Below, in pieces: positions 21,192 through 32,300 of a stretch of DNA of 64,000 nucleotides. Position 1 is the first letter of the stretch, and each line of letters opens with the position of its first letter. Both the position numbers and the translations under genes were made by a program. The notes beneath the pieces were generated by a model. The model did not search any database. It saw only the letters and a list, made by a program, of their open reading frames with translations, and was not told where the DNA came from. This stretch comes from Pyropia haitanensis (Eukaryota > Rhodophyta > Bangiophyceae > Bangiales > Bangiaceae): the NCBI GenBank assembly GCA_008729055.1, contig SDUX01000010.1, positions 3,852,747-3,916,746 on the forward strand, written 5' to 3'.

Positions 21192-21981
21192 GGTGCCGTC
21201 CCTGTGGTGACGCCCGCTCACCCCACCAACCGCAAGCGGTCCCCGGCCGGCGACACCCCCAGGTCGAGCACTGCGCGAGCCCGCCAAGGTGCCGTGGTGG
21301 ACCGAGGCACACACAAACGCGCACGAAGACAACACGTCGTCCAACGGCGCTCGTCAAGCGCCCCTCGCAATGCATACGGGAGTCGTGGGTGCAGTGCGGC
21401 ACCTCCATTGTGGCCAGCCTACTGATGTCCTCAGTAGCCAGCGCAGCCCCATAGGTCCGCTGCTGCTACCGCCCAGCACGTGAATTCGTAGCCCTGCGCC
21501 AAACGGGGCATGCATCCGTCGGCGGCCACTGTAGCGCGAAGCCCACCAGGCTCCGCGCCACACACGAACAGCAGCGCGTCAAAAGCAGGCAACCGACGGT
21601 AAGGTAGGGGCCTGTCCCATAGTGGCTCGGTCTGCCAACTCCTGGGATAGCACCAAAGCGTGCCTGTAACGAGGAATACACTGTACAGACCAAGAGGTGC
21701 ACGTCATTCACACGTTCAGAGTGCGCGCATGCGCCGCGTGAGGAAGACGAAGAGAAACGATGGCCACTTGACAGATCCGCAATGCCCGTATTTAGGAAAG
21801 TAACGCCGAGCTCCTCGGCTGACGAGGCATTCTGACAGCATAGAATTTCCTATTGATCCTACTGTACATAGATAGTGGCACCCTTCAATCCCAATGCGCA
21901 GCGTTCAATCCTAATGAAACTTCAGATTGTAGGCTGCCATTACTGCACCGGTGCATTCTGCATGCCCCACCCCTTCTCGCA
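21192..21981. other. Intergenic, upstream of the Dicer-like gene
   Basis: No gene recognised. It holds the 5' flank of the Dicer-like gene and the 3' flank of the GGCT-like gene, both on the minus strand. A/T content rises at about 21770-21900, where TTCAATCCNAATG occurs twice (near 21884 and 21904). Confidence 0.5.
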
Positions 21982-23118
21982 TCAAATCGCACCCATCGAG
22001 TTGTTCGGGTTCGCTCCCGCGCGCGCCTTGGACGCCACTCCCCTCCCCCCATCAGCCCAAGCGACCATCGCTACCCCCACAATGGCATACGGGGCCATGG
22101 CGCCCAGCATGACCGCCGTGCAGGCAGCGGCCGCCGCATAGCCTATAGCGGCTGCCAGAACAACCGGCCCCCGCCCCGTCCCCCGCCCGCCCGACGCCCA
22201 CCGCCGCGCACGCTCCCGCGCCACGTACGCCGGCACCGCCACCGCCCGGTACGCCCGGTTCGCGCCGTTCACCTGCCGGCGGTAACACCAAAAGTACGAG
22301 ACGAAAAAAAACGCCGCCACCACCCGCACGCCCACGCTCTCGACCGGCGCCGCCGCCGTGGACGCCGCGACCGCCGCCCCGTACGCGGGCGGCAGCCCCG
22401 CCTCGGCCACGCCGCGCAGCACCAGCGACCGGTAGCGCGCCGACGGGCGCAGCGTGGCACCGCCGGGCCACGCCCCCGCCCGCAGGTGCGGGAGCGTAAC
22501 AAAGACGGTCGCCCAGACGGGCCGGTGCGGCGGCGCGGTCGGGTGCACCCACACAGGTAGCTGGGTGTAGGCAAGGGCGCCCCCTTCCGACAGGACCAGC
22601 CGCGCATACGCGGCGGGCGTAAAAGCGTAGAGGACGCCATGGACCGCGTGGTCACCGGGGCGGGGCGGCGGCGGGGGAGTGGCCGCCGCGGTGGCCGCCG
22701 CGGCCGCCGCGGAAGCAATGGCGGCGGCGGCAGTGGCGGCCGCGGCGGCCGACGTGGTCGCCGCCGCCGCGCCCGCGGGGAGGCGACACGCCCGCCCGCC
22801 GCCGCCGCCGCCGCCGCCGCAGCCGCCACCGGCGGCGGCACACGGCACGATGGAGGCCATGAGCGGCTCGGTGGGCGGCGCGCCGATCAGGTCAAAGGCC
22901 AGGTGCCAGCCGGGGAGGACCGCCCGCGCTGAGGAGGACGCGCGGAACGCGCCCGCCGCGGAGCGGGTGGTGAGCGTCGCGGCGCACAGGTTGGACCCAA
23001 AACTAAAGTTGTAGATGAGAGCATCCGCCGCGGCACCGGGGGGGGCGGCTGGGCCCGTCTGGGTAGGCCCGCGGGGGGCGGGGGCGGCGGGGGTCGCCGC
23101 GCCCGCCGGTGGCGTCAT
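21982..23118 (-). CDS. Gamma-glutamylcyclotransferase-fold protein with hydrophobic C-terminus
   Basis: Members of this fold cyclise gamma-glutamyl amines or peptides to 5-oxoproline. The 378-residue protein opens with an Ala/Pro-rich leader and then the family signature YNFSFGSNLC (about residue 35), RAVLPGWHLAFDLIG, and PLMASIVPCAA. After a Gly/Ala-rich insert come HAVHGVLYAFTPAAYARLVL and SEGGALAYTQLPVWVHP, where the Glu fits the catalytic position. Next are a typical late strand (WATVFVTL) and SARYRSLVLRGVAEAGLP with a helix. The tail has one hydrophobic segment (VRVVAAFFFVSYFWCYRR) and, after a basic linker, a long one (VVLAAAIGYAAAAACTAVML onward), giving two to three membrane helices not usual for soluble GGCT enzymes. 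ATG at 23118 follows the family-like start. Fold is fairly sure; substrate unknown. Confidence 0.78.
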   Translation of the reverse strand: MTPPAGAATPAAPAPRGPTQTGPAAPPGAAADALIYNFSFGSNLCAATLTTRSAAGAFRASSSARAVLPGWHLAFDLIGAPPTEPLMASIVPCAAAGGGCGGGGGGGGRACRLPAGAAAATTSAAAAATAAAAIASAAAAAATAAATPPPPPRPGDHAVHGVLYAFTPAAYARLVLSEGGALAYTQLPVWVHPTAPPHRPVWATVFVTLPHLRAGAWPGGATLRPSARYRSLVLRGVAEAGLPPAYGAAVAASTAAAPVESVGVRVVAAFFFVSYFWCYRRQVNGANRAYRAVAVPAYVARERARRWASGGRGTGRGPVVLAAAIGYAAAAACTAVMLGAMAPYAIVGVAMVAWADGGRGVASKARAGANPNNSMGAI

Positions 23119-23607
23119 GGCGGCTAGGCGTGTAGCCCACAATAGTACAGACAACTGGAGACTTGGCCACAACGGAGGGTTGTGTACGGCGGCAGTGAAG
23201 GCGCGCGTGGGGAAGAGCGTCAGGGAGCCGGTTGAAGAACAGAGTAGGGAGGGTGCGAGCGATGAGGGGCGCGGGGAGGATGGACTCTGGACCTCCAGAT
23301 GCGGGCCCTCTGTGGAGACCAGCCGAGTTGTCCCGGATCTGGCTAGCTAGGTGCCGCAGTTGGCCGGCCACCTGTCAGATCTGTGCGTTGTGTCCTTGTA
23401 AATACCTGACCTCACCGCCTCGCAGCGCTGCGCGACTGTGGACTGCGCTACGGACCGCGCTCTGTCGGCGACCCGACAGCACGACCTCCCCCTCCTTGTC
23501 AAGACTGCCACCGCCTCCTATCCCCCTCCATCACCGCCCCTCTTCACCATCGCCCCCCTTGCCCTCCCTTGCCTGTCGGATACATACTCACTCAGCCCCT
23601 TCCTGCC
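23119..23607. promoter_or_regulatory. Divergent upstream region of GGCT-like and PsbQ'-like genes
   Basis: 489 bases between two divergent start codons must contain both promoters. No defined element is recognised. A pyrimidine-rich tract (about 23486-23600) leads into the PsbQ'-like start. Confidence 0.45.
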
Positions 23608-24263
23608 ATGGCGTTTTGCGTGCTGCCCACCCCGCCGGTCCACCCTCGGCGCGCCCCGGCGGCGAGAGCGCGGATGGGGGCGCCCCCCCCCCCCCCCCCC
23701 CCCACCAGCGGCGGCGGCCCCACCCGGCGCGCCGCCCTCACGACCATCGCCGCTGCCATTATCGCCGCCGCTACGGCGGGCACCGTCGCCCCCCCCCCCC
23801 CCGCCGCGGCGGCGGCGCGCCCCCCCCCCCCTCCCCCCGCCCCCCCAGCGGGCGGCGCGGCCACCGCCACGGCCGCCCCCCCCCCCCCCTGGCGGCATCG
23901 GTCGCAACCCTCACCGCTGCCCGCACCCGCCTCACCGACGTGGACGCGCTCATCGACGCGGCCCGCTGGGACGCGGTGCGGACGCTCCTCGCGGCGGCGC
24001 CGGTCGGCGGCGCCCTCGGCGGCGTCCGCGTCGCGTCGCGCGACGCGCTCGCCGCGGCGCCGGGCGCGGCCGCCGCGGGCGGCGCGGGCTTGCGGGAGGA
24101 CCTGCTGACGGCGCTCAAGCTGCTCGACGGGGCGGTCTATGGCAACGTGTTTGTGGACGAGAGCCGCGTCGCGCTCGGCGTCAAGGTCGACTACGAGACA
24201 CCCAGGCTGTACGTAGCGGACGCGCTCGAGGCGCTCGACGGGCTGGTGGAGCTGCTGCAGTGA
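23608..24263 (+). CDS. psbQ': PsbQ'-like extrinsic photosystem II protein, one frame change
   Basis: PsbQ' is a four-helix-bundle protein on the lumenal side of red-algal photosystem II that helps stabilise the oxygen-evolving cluster. The ATG at 23608 has a strong context (GCCATGGCG). A plastid transit region is followed by a twin-arginine lumenal signal (TRRAALTTIAAAIIAAATAG), the route also used by plant PsbQ. The mature part shows PsbQ features: LTDVDALIDAARWDAVRTLL, LREDLLTALKLLDGAVY and a final helix (LYVADALEALDGLVELLQ). Presequence and mature part lie in different frames; the change, at the C run about 23877-23889, equals one missing base and gives 218 aa. Other PsbQ-family lumenal proteins are the alternative. 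Confidence 0.7.
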
Positions 24264-26702
24264 GGGCGGCGGGCGGTGGGGGGGGGGAGTAGAAGGTGGG
24301 GGGGGCGGGCGCGGAAGAGGGAGCCAGGCCACTGGCAACGCCACGTCTGGCGGGTGGGGAGAGCCGCGTCACGCAGACCTCTCGCCTTGATTGGAAATGG
24401 GGGGGGGGGAGGAGGGACCGACCGCCGCCGCCTAGGACGACGGAACACTGAGGACAGCCAGTGGCTGGGGAGCACTCGTGGCGGGACGCATTGCCGCCTC
24501 GTATCCCCCCCCCTGCCTCCCCAAAGCCTGTCCGCAGGGTTGAGGTTGGCGACCGCCGCCAGTCCACGGCGGCCGCGGGGTCGCTCGGGGCGGGCCACCG
24601 CCACCCCCGTCGGCCGCCCTTCCCCGTCGACAGTCCCGGTGTGTTTCCCCCTTTCCCCCCCCTTGCCTTCCTACCTCTCCCCCCGCTGCGTCCTATTTTC
24701 TTCCCACCATGCCCACATGGCGTTGGTGGACGTGGGGCGACTAGACAGGGAGTCCTCACCGTCTCCCCAGCTATACCGGTCGCCAACGAGAGCTGCTGCA
24801 CGCTGCGGTCGTGCTCCTTCTCTTCCCGTGGTCAGGCGTGGGTGTGAACCTTTCCATGTTGCGGGTGGGGCGGCGTTGGCGGCAGCGGCGGGCGGTGATG
24901 CGGTGGGGAGCGGACGGTGCAGTCGTGGTAGGTGGGTGGGTGAGGGTCACCACGTGCGTTGGGGGTCATGGCACCCGCGGCGTGCGTGTGCACCACCCTG
25001 TGTTGGTCGCTTTTTGTGCGCACGTCCGCGTGGCGAGTGGTTGCCCGCGGGCGCATCCCTCCCCCGCCCTCTTTCGTCGCGTCCTCCATCACCCAAAAGG
25101 GACGGGTGCCGCACCGTGGCGGCCACACCACGACGGCCAGCCACACTGGCGGCACGGCCAGCGGCAGCTAGGCGGGGGGACCCTCCGCCATTACGGGTAC
25201 CACGGCGGCGGCGGCGGCGGTGGCGGCAGCGGCGGCCGCAGGCCGCAGCGCGGCCCACCCCCCCGCCCCGTCCCGCCCGCCCAAGACGGTCCACAGGCGG
25301 GCGCACCCACTGCGGCGGGCGACGCCGCGGTGGCGCACCGCGCTCGCCAATGAGTTGGTGCCGCCCGTGGGGGGCGGGTCCCTGTCGGTGCACCGGTGTA
25401 GTGAGGACGGGAAGGGGGGGGAAGGGGGGGGCTGTGGGTGCAAAGGGGCATCGCCCGCGGGCGTGACGAGGTGGGCGACGGGCGGTGCCGGTGCCGACGG
25501 CGGCGCCGCGATGCCCCGCTCACCGCCACCGCCGTGGCGGCCGCCGCCACCGCCGCCCACGCCACCGCCGCCGCCGCCGACGCCGCCGCCGACGCCGACT
25601 CGTCACCTCGCCCGCCACGGACCCCGCCCGTAGCCGGCCGCACCGCCGCGGGGCCGGCGGCACCCGCAGGGCAAGGAGCTCCCACCGCCCGCGCCGCGCC
25701 GTCCGCCGCGACCGCAGCGGCCACCCCCCCCCCCGCCGGCGGCCGCCACGACGGCCACGCGGCGGACCGCCGCCATCGCCGCGGCAGGGCCGGCCGCCGC
25801 CAGGCCGCCGCGGCAGCCGCCACCGCGGTCGCCGCCCCAGCGCGGACGCGGCCGCGCGCCGCCACGACGGGCCACCCCGCTGCAGGGGCCGCGGCCTTGA
25901 ATCCGCATGGGTCGGGGGAATCACTCAATCTGGCTAGATGAGGGCGGGGAGAAGGATGACGACGTGGTGGAGTCACGGCAGTGCGATGGGGGCGGTGCCG
26001 GAAGGGCCCCGCGTGGCCCGCCGTCGGTGGTGTCCGTACGGATGAACGTGTGGTAGGAAAGGTTCACTTGGGCGAGCGCGGTCAGTGACAGTGCGGACAC
26101 CCCAGACGAAAGGCGGTTCGAGCAGGACCGACCACCCACCCGAGTGGTCTCGGTCAAAGACGCCTCCCGCGGCGCACCGCATTCAGATCAACACGTATGC
26201 AAGTCCGGCGCCGTGACGTCACCCCATCCCCAAGTGGGCACTTGTCCTGGCCACAAGCACGGCTCGTGGGCGAGCGACGACGTTTCTCGCCGCCGACGCG
26301 CCGCCGCCGCGCGTGCGGGCTCGTCCGTTTGAGCCGCCCGCCGCGGGCGCACCCCGCAGTGGCGGGTCCGTGGTCGGGGTGTCAGGAGCACCGACGTATG
26401 GGCCCGCCAGACGCGCCGGCGTCGGGGCGGAGCGGGCCCACGGGGCAGCCCGACGGCGGTGCGCCGCAGGGACGCCAGTGCGACAGCGTCGCGCGTCACG
26501 CCCCTTGCCGCGCGCGTCCAACCGCGCCCGCCCTCCCGGCTCGCGTGCGCGAGCACCCGCTACACCCCCACCGACGCGCCGCGCAAACTGCGCATCGGGG
26601 CGAGCGGGACGTCGATGGGCGACGGCGGATCCCCCCACTTTGTCGCCGCCTCGCCCGGCTCGACGGCCGCCGGCGGGCGTCCCCCCCCGCGCCACTTTCA
26701 CC
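24264..26702. other. Gene-poor intergenic region (2.4 kb)
   Basis: No gene supported. Pyrimidine-rich DNA occupies about 24490-24700. From about 25200 to 25870 CCG/GCC trinucleotides leave several frames open on both strands (for example 25191-25976 on minus), yielding only Ala/Arg/Pro-rich translations. The last 400 bases are in frame with the next gene but lack an ATG. Confidence 0.5.
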
Positions 26703-28949
26703 ATGCGCGTCGTCCTGGGGCGGGCGGTGGCCGCGGCGGCCGCGGCGGCGGTTGCGGCAGCGGCAGCGGCAGCGTCGGTAGCGCCGGCTGCGACGGCAGG
26801 AGCGGCGGCGGCGGCGGCGGCGAGCATCCCCTTCCCTTCCCCCCCGCCGGGGCCGGTCGTCGGCCGCTTCCACACCCTTTCCGCGCTGCGCTGCTGGCTG
26901 CACCCGCCCCTATCGGGCGGCGCCTCCCCCGACCCGCACGCGGTCGCGTCGCCGGCGGGCGGCGGCGGCACGGGGTGGGTGCTGCGCGCCAACGACAGCG
27001 CGCCGCCCGTGTTTGTGCCCTACGCGCCGGGCACGTGCGCGGCGCCGCTGGCGGACGCGGAGCAGCTCGAGTTTTTGGCCGCCCCCGCCGAGGCGGACAT
27101 TGCGGCGCCCCGCGGCTGGGCGGCGATCCTGCCAAGCACCAACGTCACGTCGGGCGGCGACGTGGCCGCCGAGTACGAGTGGGCCGGCAACCTGGTCTAC
27201 GCCTCCGCCGCCATCGGGGCCACCCTCCACCCGCCCGCCGCGGGGGAGGTCGCGTCCGAGTGGTTCCGCCCCCACCCGTGTGGCGGCGCCCGCAGACGAC
27301 CGGGGCAGGGGCTGGTGTGTGAGGACGAGGTGGCCCGCCTGCTCACCCTGCACCGCAACCAGCAGGTGGGGGACGTGAAGCGCCACGCGGGTCTCTTTGA
27401 TGTGCTCTCCGTGACGCGCATATCGGCTGGCTTTGCGCTTGACGAGGGTCCCACCGTGGTGGCCGCGTGGGATGTTGTGTCCAGCGCCTCGTCGACAGAT
27501 GCGCCCTCGCTGCTCATGTACACCCCCCGGACCGGGCAGACGCGGCCAGTTCTCGTCGGGGAGGCGGCGCTGCTGTCACTGGGCCGTGGGATCATTGCAG
27601 ATCCATCTTGGCTGGGCGGCTCCTTCCCTGGTGGTCTGAACGCCCGCGTAGAGTTGGATCACGGGCGGCGCGGAGGGGGGTTGCGGACGGTTTCGTGGTC
27701 CCTGGGCGACGGCGCCGGCGTCGCGAACGCCTCTCTCTGGCTGCAGCTGGTGGCCACGGTGTTTTGTAAGCCCCCGTTGGCGTCCTTTGTCTTCGATAGC
27801 GGCCTGTGCACCGGGGTGGTGTCGCCGCCCCAGTCTCGACGAACTGCCGTGACCGCAGGCGGACAGCGAGTGGCGTCCGAGATTGGTTTGGGCGCCGGCG
27901 GATTTGCAAACGAGCTGGACATCTGGGCGCAGTGGTCAGTGGTGCCGGCAGCACAGCAATCTTCGGCACCCGTGTGCCCATCGTTCGACTGGGTGGGCAT
28001 TAACATGACGCTGCAGCAACCGATATGGCTGCTCGGTCGAAAGTCCAGGGAGATCCACGCGACAGGACCTGGGAGCGAGGCGGAGGTGGCCTTGGCCGGC
28101 CGCCTGTCCACGTGCGCATTCCAGACGTACAAGGACCGAGAGTTTCGGACGAGAGCGCATGCCACCACCGACATCCTAGTCGCCGCCCTCTCGCAGACCT
28201 ACCACCGGGACCTCTTTAAGCAAGAACCCCCGGACGACCCCGTAACCAATGCCGAGCTAATGCTGGCTGTACTGGTGGTGGTGCCTGAGTCCGCTGGCGT
28301 CCTGTTGCTGCTGCTAAAGCGGCGCCGCGAACCACAGCAGCGGCTGCGTTGGTCATGGCGACGGGTGCTGGTGTTGATGCTGGCTGCGGTGGCCGGTGGG
28401 GTGGCGCTGGTCGCTATTGGCTACGTGGACCAGCAGGAGCGTGCTGGCCACGCGTGGCGCGCCGCGACCGTGCGCCTCGAGACGAGGCTCCCCGCCAACG
28501 AGACCGAGTCGTACAGCCGCCACAGCGCGTTTGGCCGGCCGGTAGTAATGACCGAGTCGCTCTTCATTATTTCCCGCACAGGCTACCGCCCGCGCCTAAC
28601 GCGGAAGCTGCTGGCGGCCACCTCTGCCCTGTACGCGGTGCTCGTGCTGTTGGTGCTGCTGCGGTTGGCGGCGGCGGTGGTGTGGCGGTCCCAGGCCGAG
28701 CACGATGCCATTGGCGAGAACGGCGTCGAAGGCGCCGACGGGAGGAGACCGCGCCCGGGGAAACTCCTGGCCAGCTGGCGGCGGCGGCTGGCGCGCCAGC
28801 CAAGGACCCTAGGCAGGCGGTGGCGCTCACGTGCGCCAGCTGCTGACGGTCCCGCGGCAGCGGGCCCTCCTGCGCCCGTTGACAGGGCCGGCACTCTCGT
28901 CAGCACTGACAGCGTGTTGGCCGTTCTGGCAGTCAATGTTGCCACCTGA
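26703..28949 (+). CDS. Orphan secreted/multi-pass membrane glycoprotein (748 aa)
   Basis: I do not recognise this protein. The ATG at 26703 (ACCATGCGC context) starts a signal peptide (MRVVLGRAV plus a long Ala/Val run). A large, probably extracellular or lumenal domain of about 500 residues follows, with several Cys and N-glycosylation sequons (NDS, NVT, NAS, NMT). Three strongly hydrophobic segments come late: about residues 519-540 (LMLAVLVVVPESAGVLLLLL), 553-575 (VLVLMLAAVAGGVALVAIGY) and 635-660 (LLAATSALYAVLVLLVLLRL). Basic residues follow each helix, and another sequon (NETE) lies between the second and third. The tail is Arg-rich. The composition is far from the surrounding low-complexity DNA and the frame is uninterrupted, so it is very likely a gene. 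Confidence 0.85.
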   Translation: MRVVLGRAVAAAAAAAVAAAAAAASVAPAATAGAAAAAAASIPFPSPPPGPVVGRFHTLSALRCWLHPPLSGGASPDPHAVASPAGGGGTGWVLRANDSAPPVFVPYAPGTCAAPLADAEQLEFLAAPAEADIAAPRGWAAILPSTNVTSGGDVAAEYEWAGNLVYASAAIGATLHPPAAGEVASEWFRPHPCGGARRRPGQGLVCEDEVARLLTLHRNQQVGDVKRHAGLFDVLSVTRISAGFALDEGPTVVAAWDVVSSASSTDAPSLLMYTPRTGQTRPVLVGEAALLSLGRGIIADPSWLGGSFPGGLNARVELDHGRRGGGLRTVSWSLGDGAGVANASLWLQLVATVFCKPPLASFVFDSGLCTGVVSPPQSRRTAVTAGGQRVASEIGLGAGGFANELDIWAQWSVVPAAQQSSAPVCPSFDWVGINMTLQQPIWLLGRKSREIHATGPGSEAEVALAGRLSTCAFQTYKDREFRTRAHATTDILVAALSQTYHRDLFKQEPPDDPVTNAELMLAVLVVVPESAGVLLLLLKRRREPQQRLRWSWRRVLVLMLAAVAGGVALVAIGYVDQQERAGHAWRAATVRLETRLPANETESYSRHSAFGRPVVMTESLFIISRTGYRPRLTRKLLAATSALYAVLVLLVLLRLAAAVVWRSQAEHDAIGENGVEGADGRRPRPGKLLASWRRRLARQPRTLGRRWRSRAPAADGPAAAGPPAPVDRAGTLVSTDSVLAVLAVNVAT

Positions 28950-29373
28950 GGGCTGCATACACGGAAAATAGACGGACCCCCCTTTCGGACTCGGTAAGCC
29001 CAGTAGAGGGAGCGCGCTCTTGCCTGGACAGGCGAGGTAGGACTACCCCACGAGCGGCGGCCACGCGGTAGGGGGACGAGGCAGCCACTGTGGCAGTGCG
29101 TGTCCACAGGACCCACCCCAGCCGCTTCGCGAGCGACTCGCCTTGACATCGGCACGGAAAGCTGCCCGGGTGCCGTGGCCGCAGCCGCAGCGGCGACAGT
29201 GGCAGCTCGGTAGCCCAGAAAGTCGCCTCCCCGCGACTCAGCCACGACGTGGCAACCCCGCCCTAGAGGCGAGGGGTTGGGGGCTTCGGCGCAGAGACGC
29301 CGACCGCCCGTGCCACAACAATGTGACAACATCCAATCACGCCCCCTATCAGACCTTCCCCCAGTCACAACGC
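28950..29373. other. Intergenic between convergent genes
   Basis: 424 bases separating the 3' ends of the membrane glycoprotein (+) and the NT-C2 protein (-). Nothing recognised. Confidence 0.5.
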
Positions 29374-32300
29374 CTACCCCTCCTCGTCACTGCCGGACGA
29401 GTCGTGCGCGGGCGACTCGAACCGCACACGGCTCCTGTTGCGACTCAAGGAGGGCCGCCCGCGGTGGATCTGCGCGCCCGGTGGTGGGGAGTCCGAGGCA
29501 GAGTCGTCCTCATCTTCCTCGTTGTCCAGTTCGGCGTCGCCATCGTCCGATGCGCCCGCATCATTGTCGCATGAGCCGTCTCCGTCCCCGCCACCACCAG
29601 ATCCCCAGTCATGATTGTCGCCATCGCCATCTGAAGCAGACCCGCCGCCGCTGCCGCTTCTGCTTCCATCGTCGCCGCCACCTCCATCGTCGCTGTCGTC
29701 GGTGCCGTCTGCCTGCTCCCCCTCCTTCCATCCCTGGGCGCCACGTTGCCGGCCGCCAGCTGACGATGGTGCCACGACCGATGCGGCAGCCTTCCGTCCT
29801 CCCGGCTCCCGCCCCCGAGCGGCGGGAGTCGTATCGGCCATGCCCCGCTTGCCCCCGGTCTTGCGTCGCGACTCGCGCACCCGACCCGCTGCCACCGCCG
29901 CGGCAGCTTCCACCTCCCTCGCGCGGAGGGCCTGCAGTTCGGTGTTGGCCGCCGTCAGCCGCACCTCCAGCTTAGACGCGTGCTCCGCCAGCTTCCCGGC
30001 CAGCCGCCGGTCTCCCCCACGCTGCACCTGACTGATGGCGTACTCGAGCTGTAGCTTGGCCTCCACCGCCGACGCAAGCGCCAGCTTGGTGTCGAGCAGC
30101 TCCATCAGAATGCGCTCGTCCGTGACGCCGCCGGGTAAGGGGGGGCGGCCGCCGCCGCTGCCTCCGCCACCGCCGCCCCTATCACCCCTCTTGTGTTGCG
30201 TGGTCAGCTCTGCCTCAAGCTCCGCCACCGTCTCGCGTAGGCGGGCGGCCTCGGCCTCGGCGCGACGAGCGCGCCCGCTTCCCCCCTCACGAGCACCGGC
30301 CACCGCCGTCTCCAGTGCCCGCACCTGCGCACGAAGTTGGTCGCGCTCGTCACGCAGCACAGAGGCGGGGAGCTCACCGTCGTCGTCGCCTCCACTGCCG
30401 TCTGCCCCGCGCGCCCGCCGGTTCTTCTTGGATTCGGACGATGACGGCCGGTCGCTGGTGGTGACCGCGGTGGCCGCCGCTGCTGCCACCGCCTTAGCAG
30501 CGGTGGCTTCGGCGGCCACACGGGCCGCCTCAGCGCGGGCGACCGCCTCGCGCTCAGCGCGGATGGCCGCTTTGGCCACTGCTGTCTCCCCCCGCGCCTC
30601 CTCCACAGCCACCTGTGCAGCGCGGGCTTCAGCGCGGGCGGCAGCGGCTTCGGCCTTGGCGGCGGCCAATCGGGCCTGGCCCATCTCCACCGTCGCCCGC
30701 AAGGCACTCTCGTTGGCCGCCGCCGCCGCCGCCGCGTCGGCCGCGTCGGCAAGCGCCCGCTTCGACGACCGCTCACTGCGGGTTCGGGCGACAGCTACAC
30801 CTGCGGCGGCCGCATCCGCGTGGGCTGCGTCCGCTTCTTGGCGCGCTCCCGCGAGGGCGTCGAGAGCGTCAGCCAGCTGCGCTGAGACGGCCTCAGTCGA
30901 TGCCTCCGCACAGTCGGCCTTGGCCACCGCCGCTCGCAAGTCGGCGGCGGCGCGAGTGGCGGCGATGTCGGCCGCCGAACGCGCGTCGGCCAGCTCACGT
31001 TCCAGCGTCGCCGCCCGGGCGCGCGCTGCTGCCAACGCTTTCGTGTCGGCAGAACCGCCGCCGTGGCCGCCGCCGGCTTTAGGCGAGAAGCAATTAGGTC
31101 CCAAAGCGTCGACCGCGTCTTGCAGCTGCTCGTTGGCCGCCGACAGCTCATCCACCTCCCGCCGCAGCGCCGCGTTTTCCCGCATCATCCCATCTTGAAC
31201 GCGGAGGACGGCAGCGACACCGTCGCCCCCGGCACCGCCGCTGCCCGCCGCCACCGCCGCCGCCGACGCAGCCTTCTCGGCGACGCGGAGCGCTTCGGCG
31301 AGGCTGTCACGCTCGGCGGTCAAGCGGGCCACATCGGCGGCCGTGGCAGCGATCCCCCCCCCGAGGTCGCCGGCAGCGCCCCCTTCCCGTGCCATATCAT
31401 CGCCATGCCCGGCAGCGGTGGGGGCGTCGGCCGACTCACAACGTTCGCGGAGTTCCCGAATAACGCCGTCGCGGAGGCGGGAGCGGGCAGCAGCCGCTTC
31501 GGCGGCGGCCGTCGCCGCCTCCAGCGCTGCTGTCAGCGTCGCGATGCGCTCGTCCTTGCGTCGACACCCTGGCGCGGTGCAGCGGCCGCCAGACCCAGTG
31601 CCGGCCAGGGACACCCCGGAAGATAAAGGAGAAGACGCCCGCTGGCTGCTAGACGCAGACTTGCGCGTCGATGGGGTGAGGGGGGACGATGGCGGCAAAG
31701 GTGGCGGTGCTGACTCATGTGGATCGTGCGCATTGGACCAGAAACTGACTTTGCGCGCCGTCGAGGAGGTGGTAGAGGAGGCAGCGGGCGACGGCGGCGG
31801 TGGCGGGAGCCCCCTCGTCCCACCCGCAGCGGCAACCGCCGCTGCTGCCGTCCCCATGGCTCGGCTGGTGGTGCCGCCGCCGGCTCGACGCCCCTTGATG
31901 CCAAGCCCAGGAAGCTCCGCCGTCCGAACTGACACGTCTGTTGCCGCCGCCGACGACGCCACGCTGCCCAGTGACAACCCGCTGAGGCGAGAGCTCTCGT
32001 CGCTTCCCCTCTTCGACGCCCGGCCCTTGCTAGGCACGTACACGCAGCCAATGACCAGGTCCACCGATGCCTTTTCCGACAGCCGCAGCGTGGTGGGCGT
32101 GTCTCCCGATGGCATTCGCGCAAACTGAGCAAGGTCAAAGTGGGCCTTGCCAACAGTCGCTTCGGTCTTCTTCCCCACGGCCACGCGAACGAGGCTGAGC
32201 TTCGCGTCCTTCGTGTCAAACGCGCCTGCCGATAGACCCGCAAGCGGGCTAGAGGCGCTGGCTCGCCCCGACGACGCGGCCGAAGACCGGCTGCGGCGAC

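Noticed and set aside
25191..25976. 261-codon frame on minus
   Set aside because: Ala/Arg/Pro-rich composition on both strands, no motif and no supported start.
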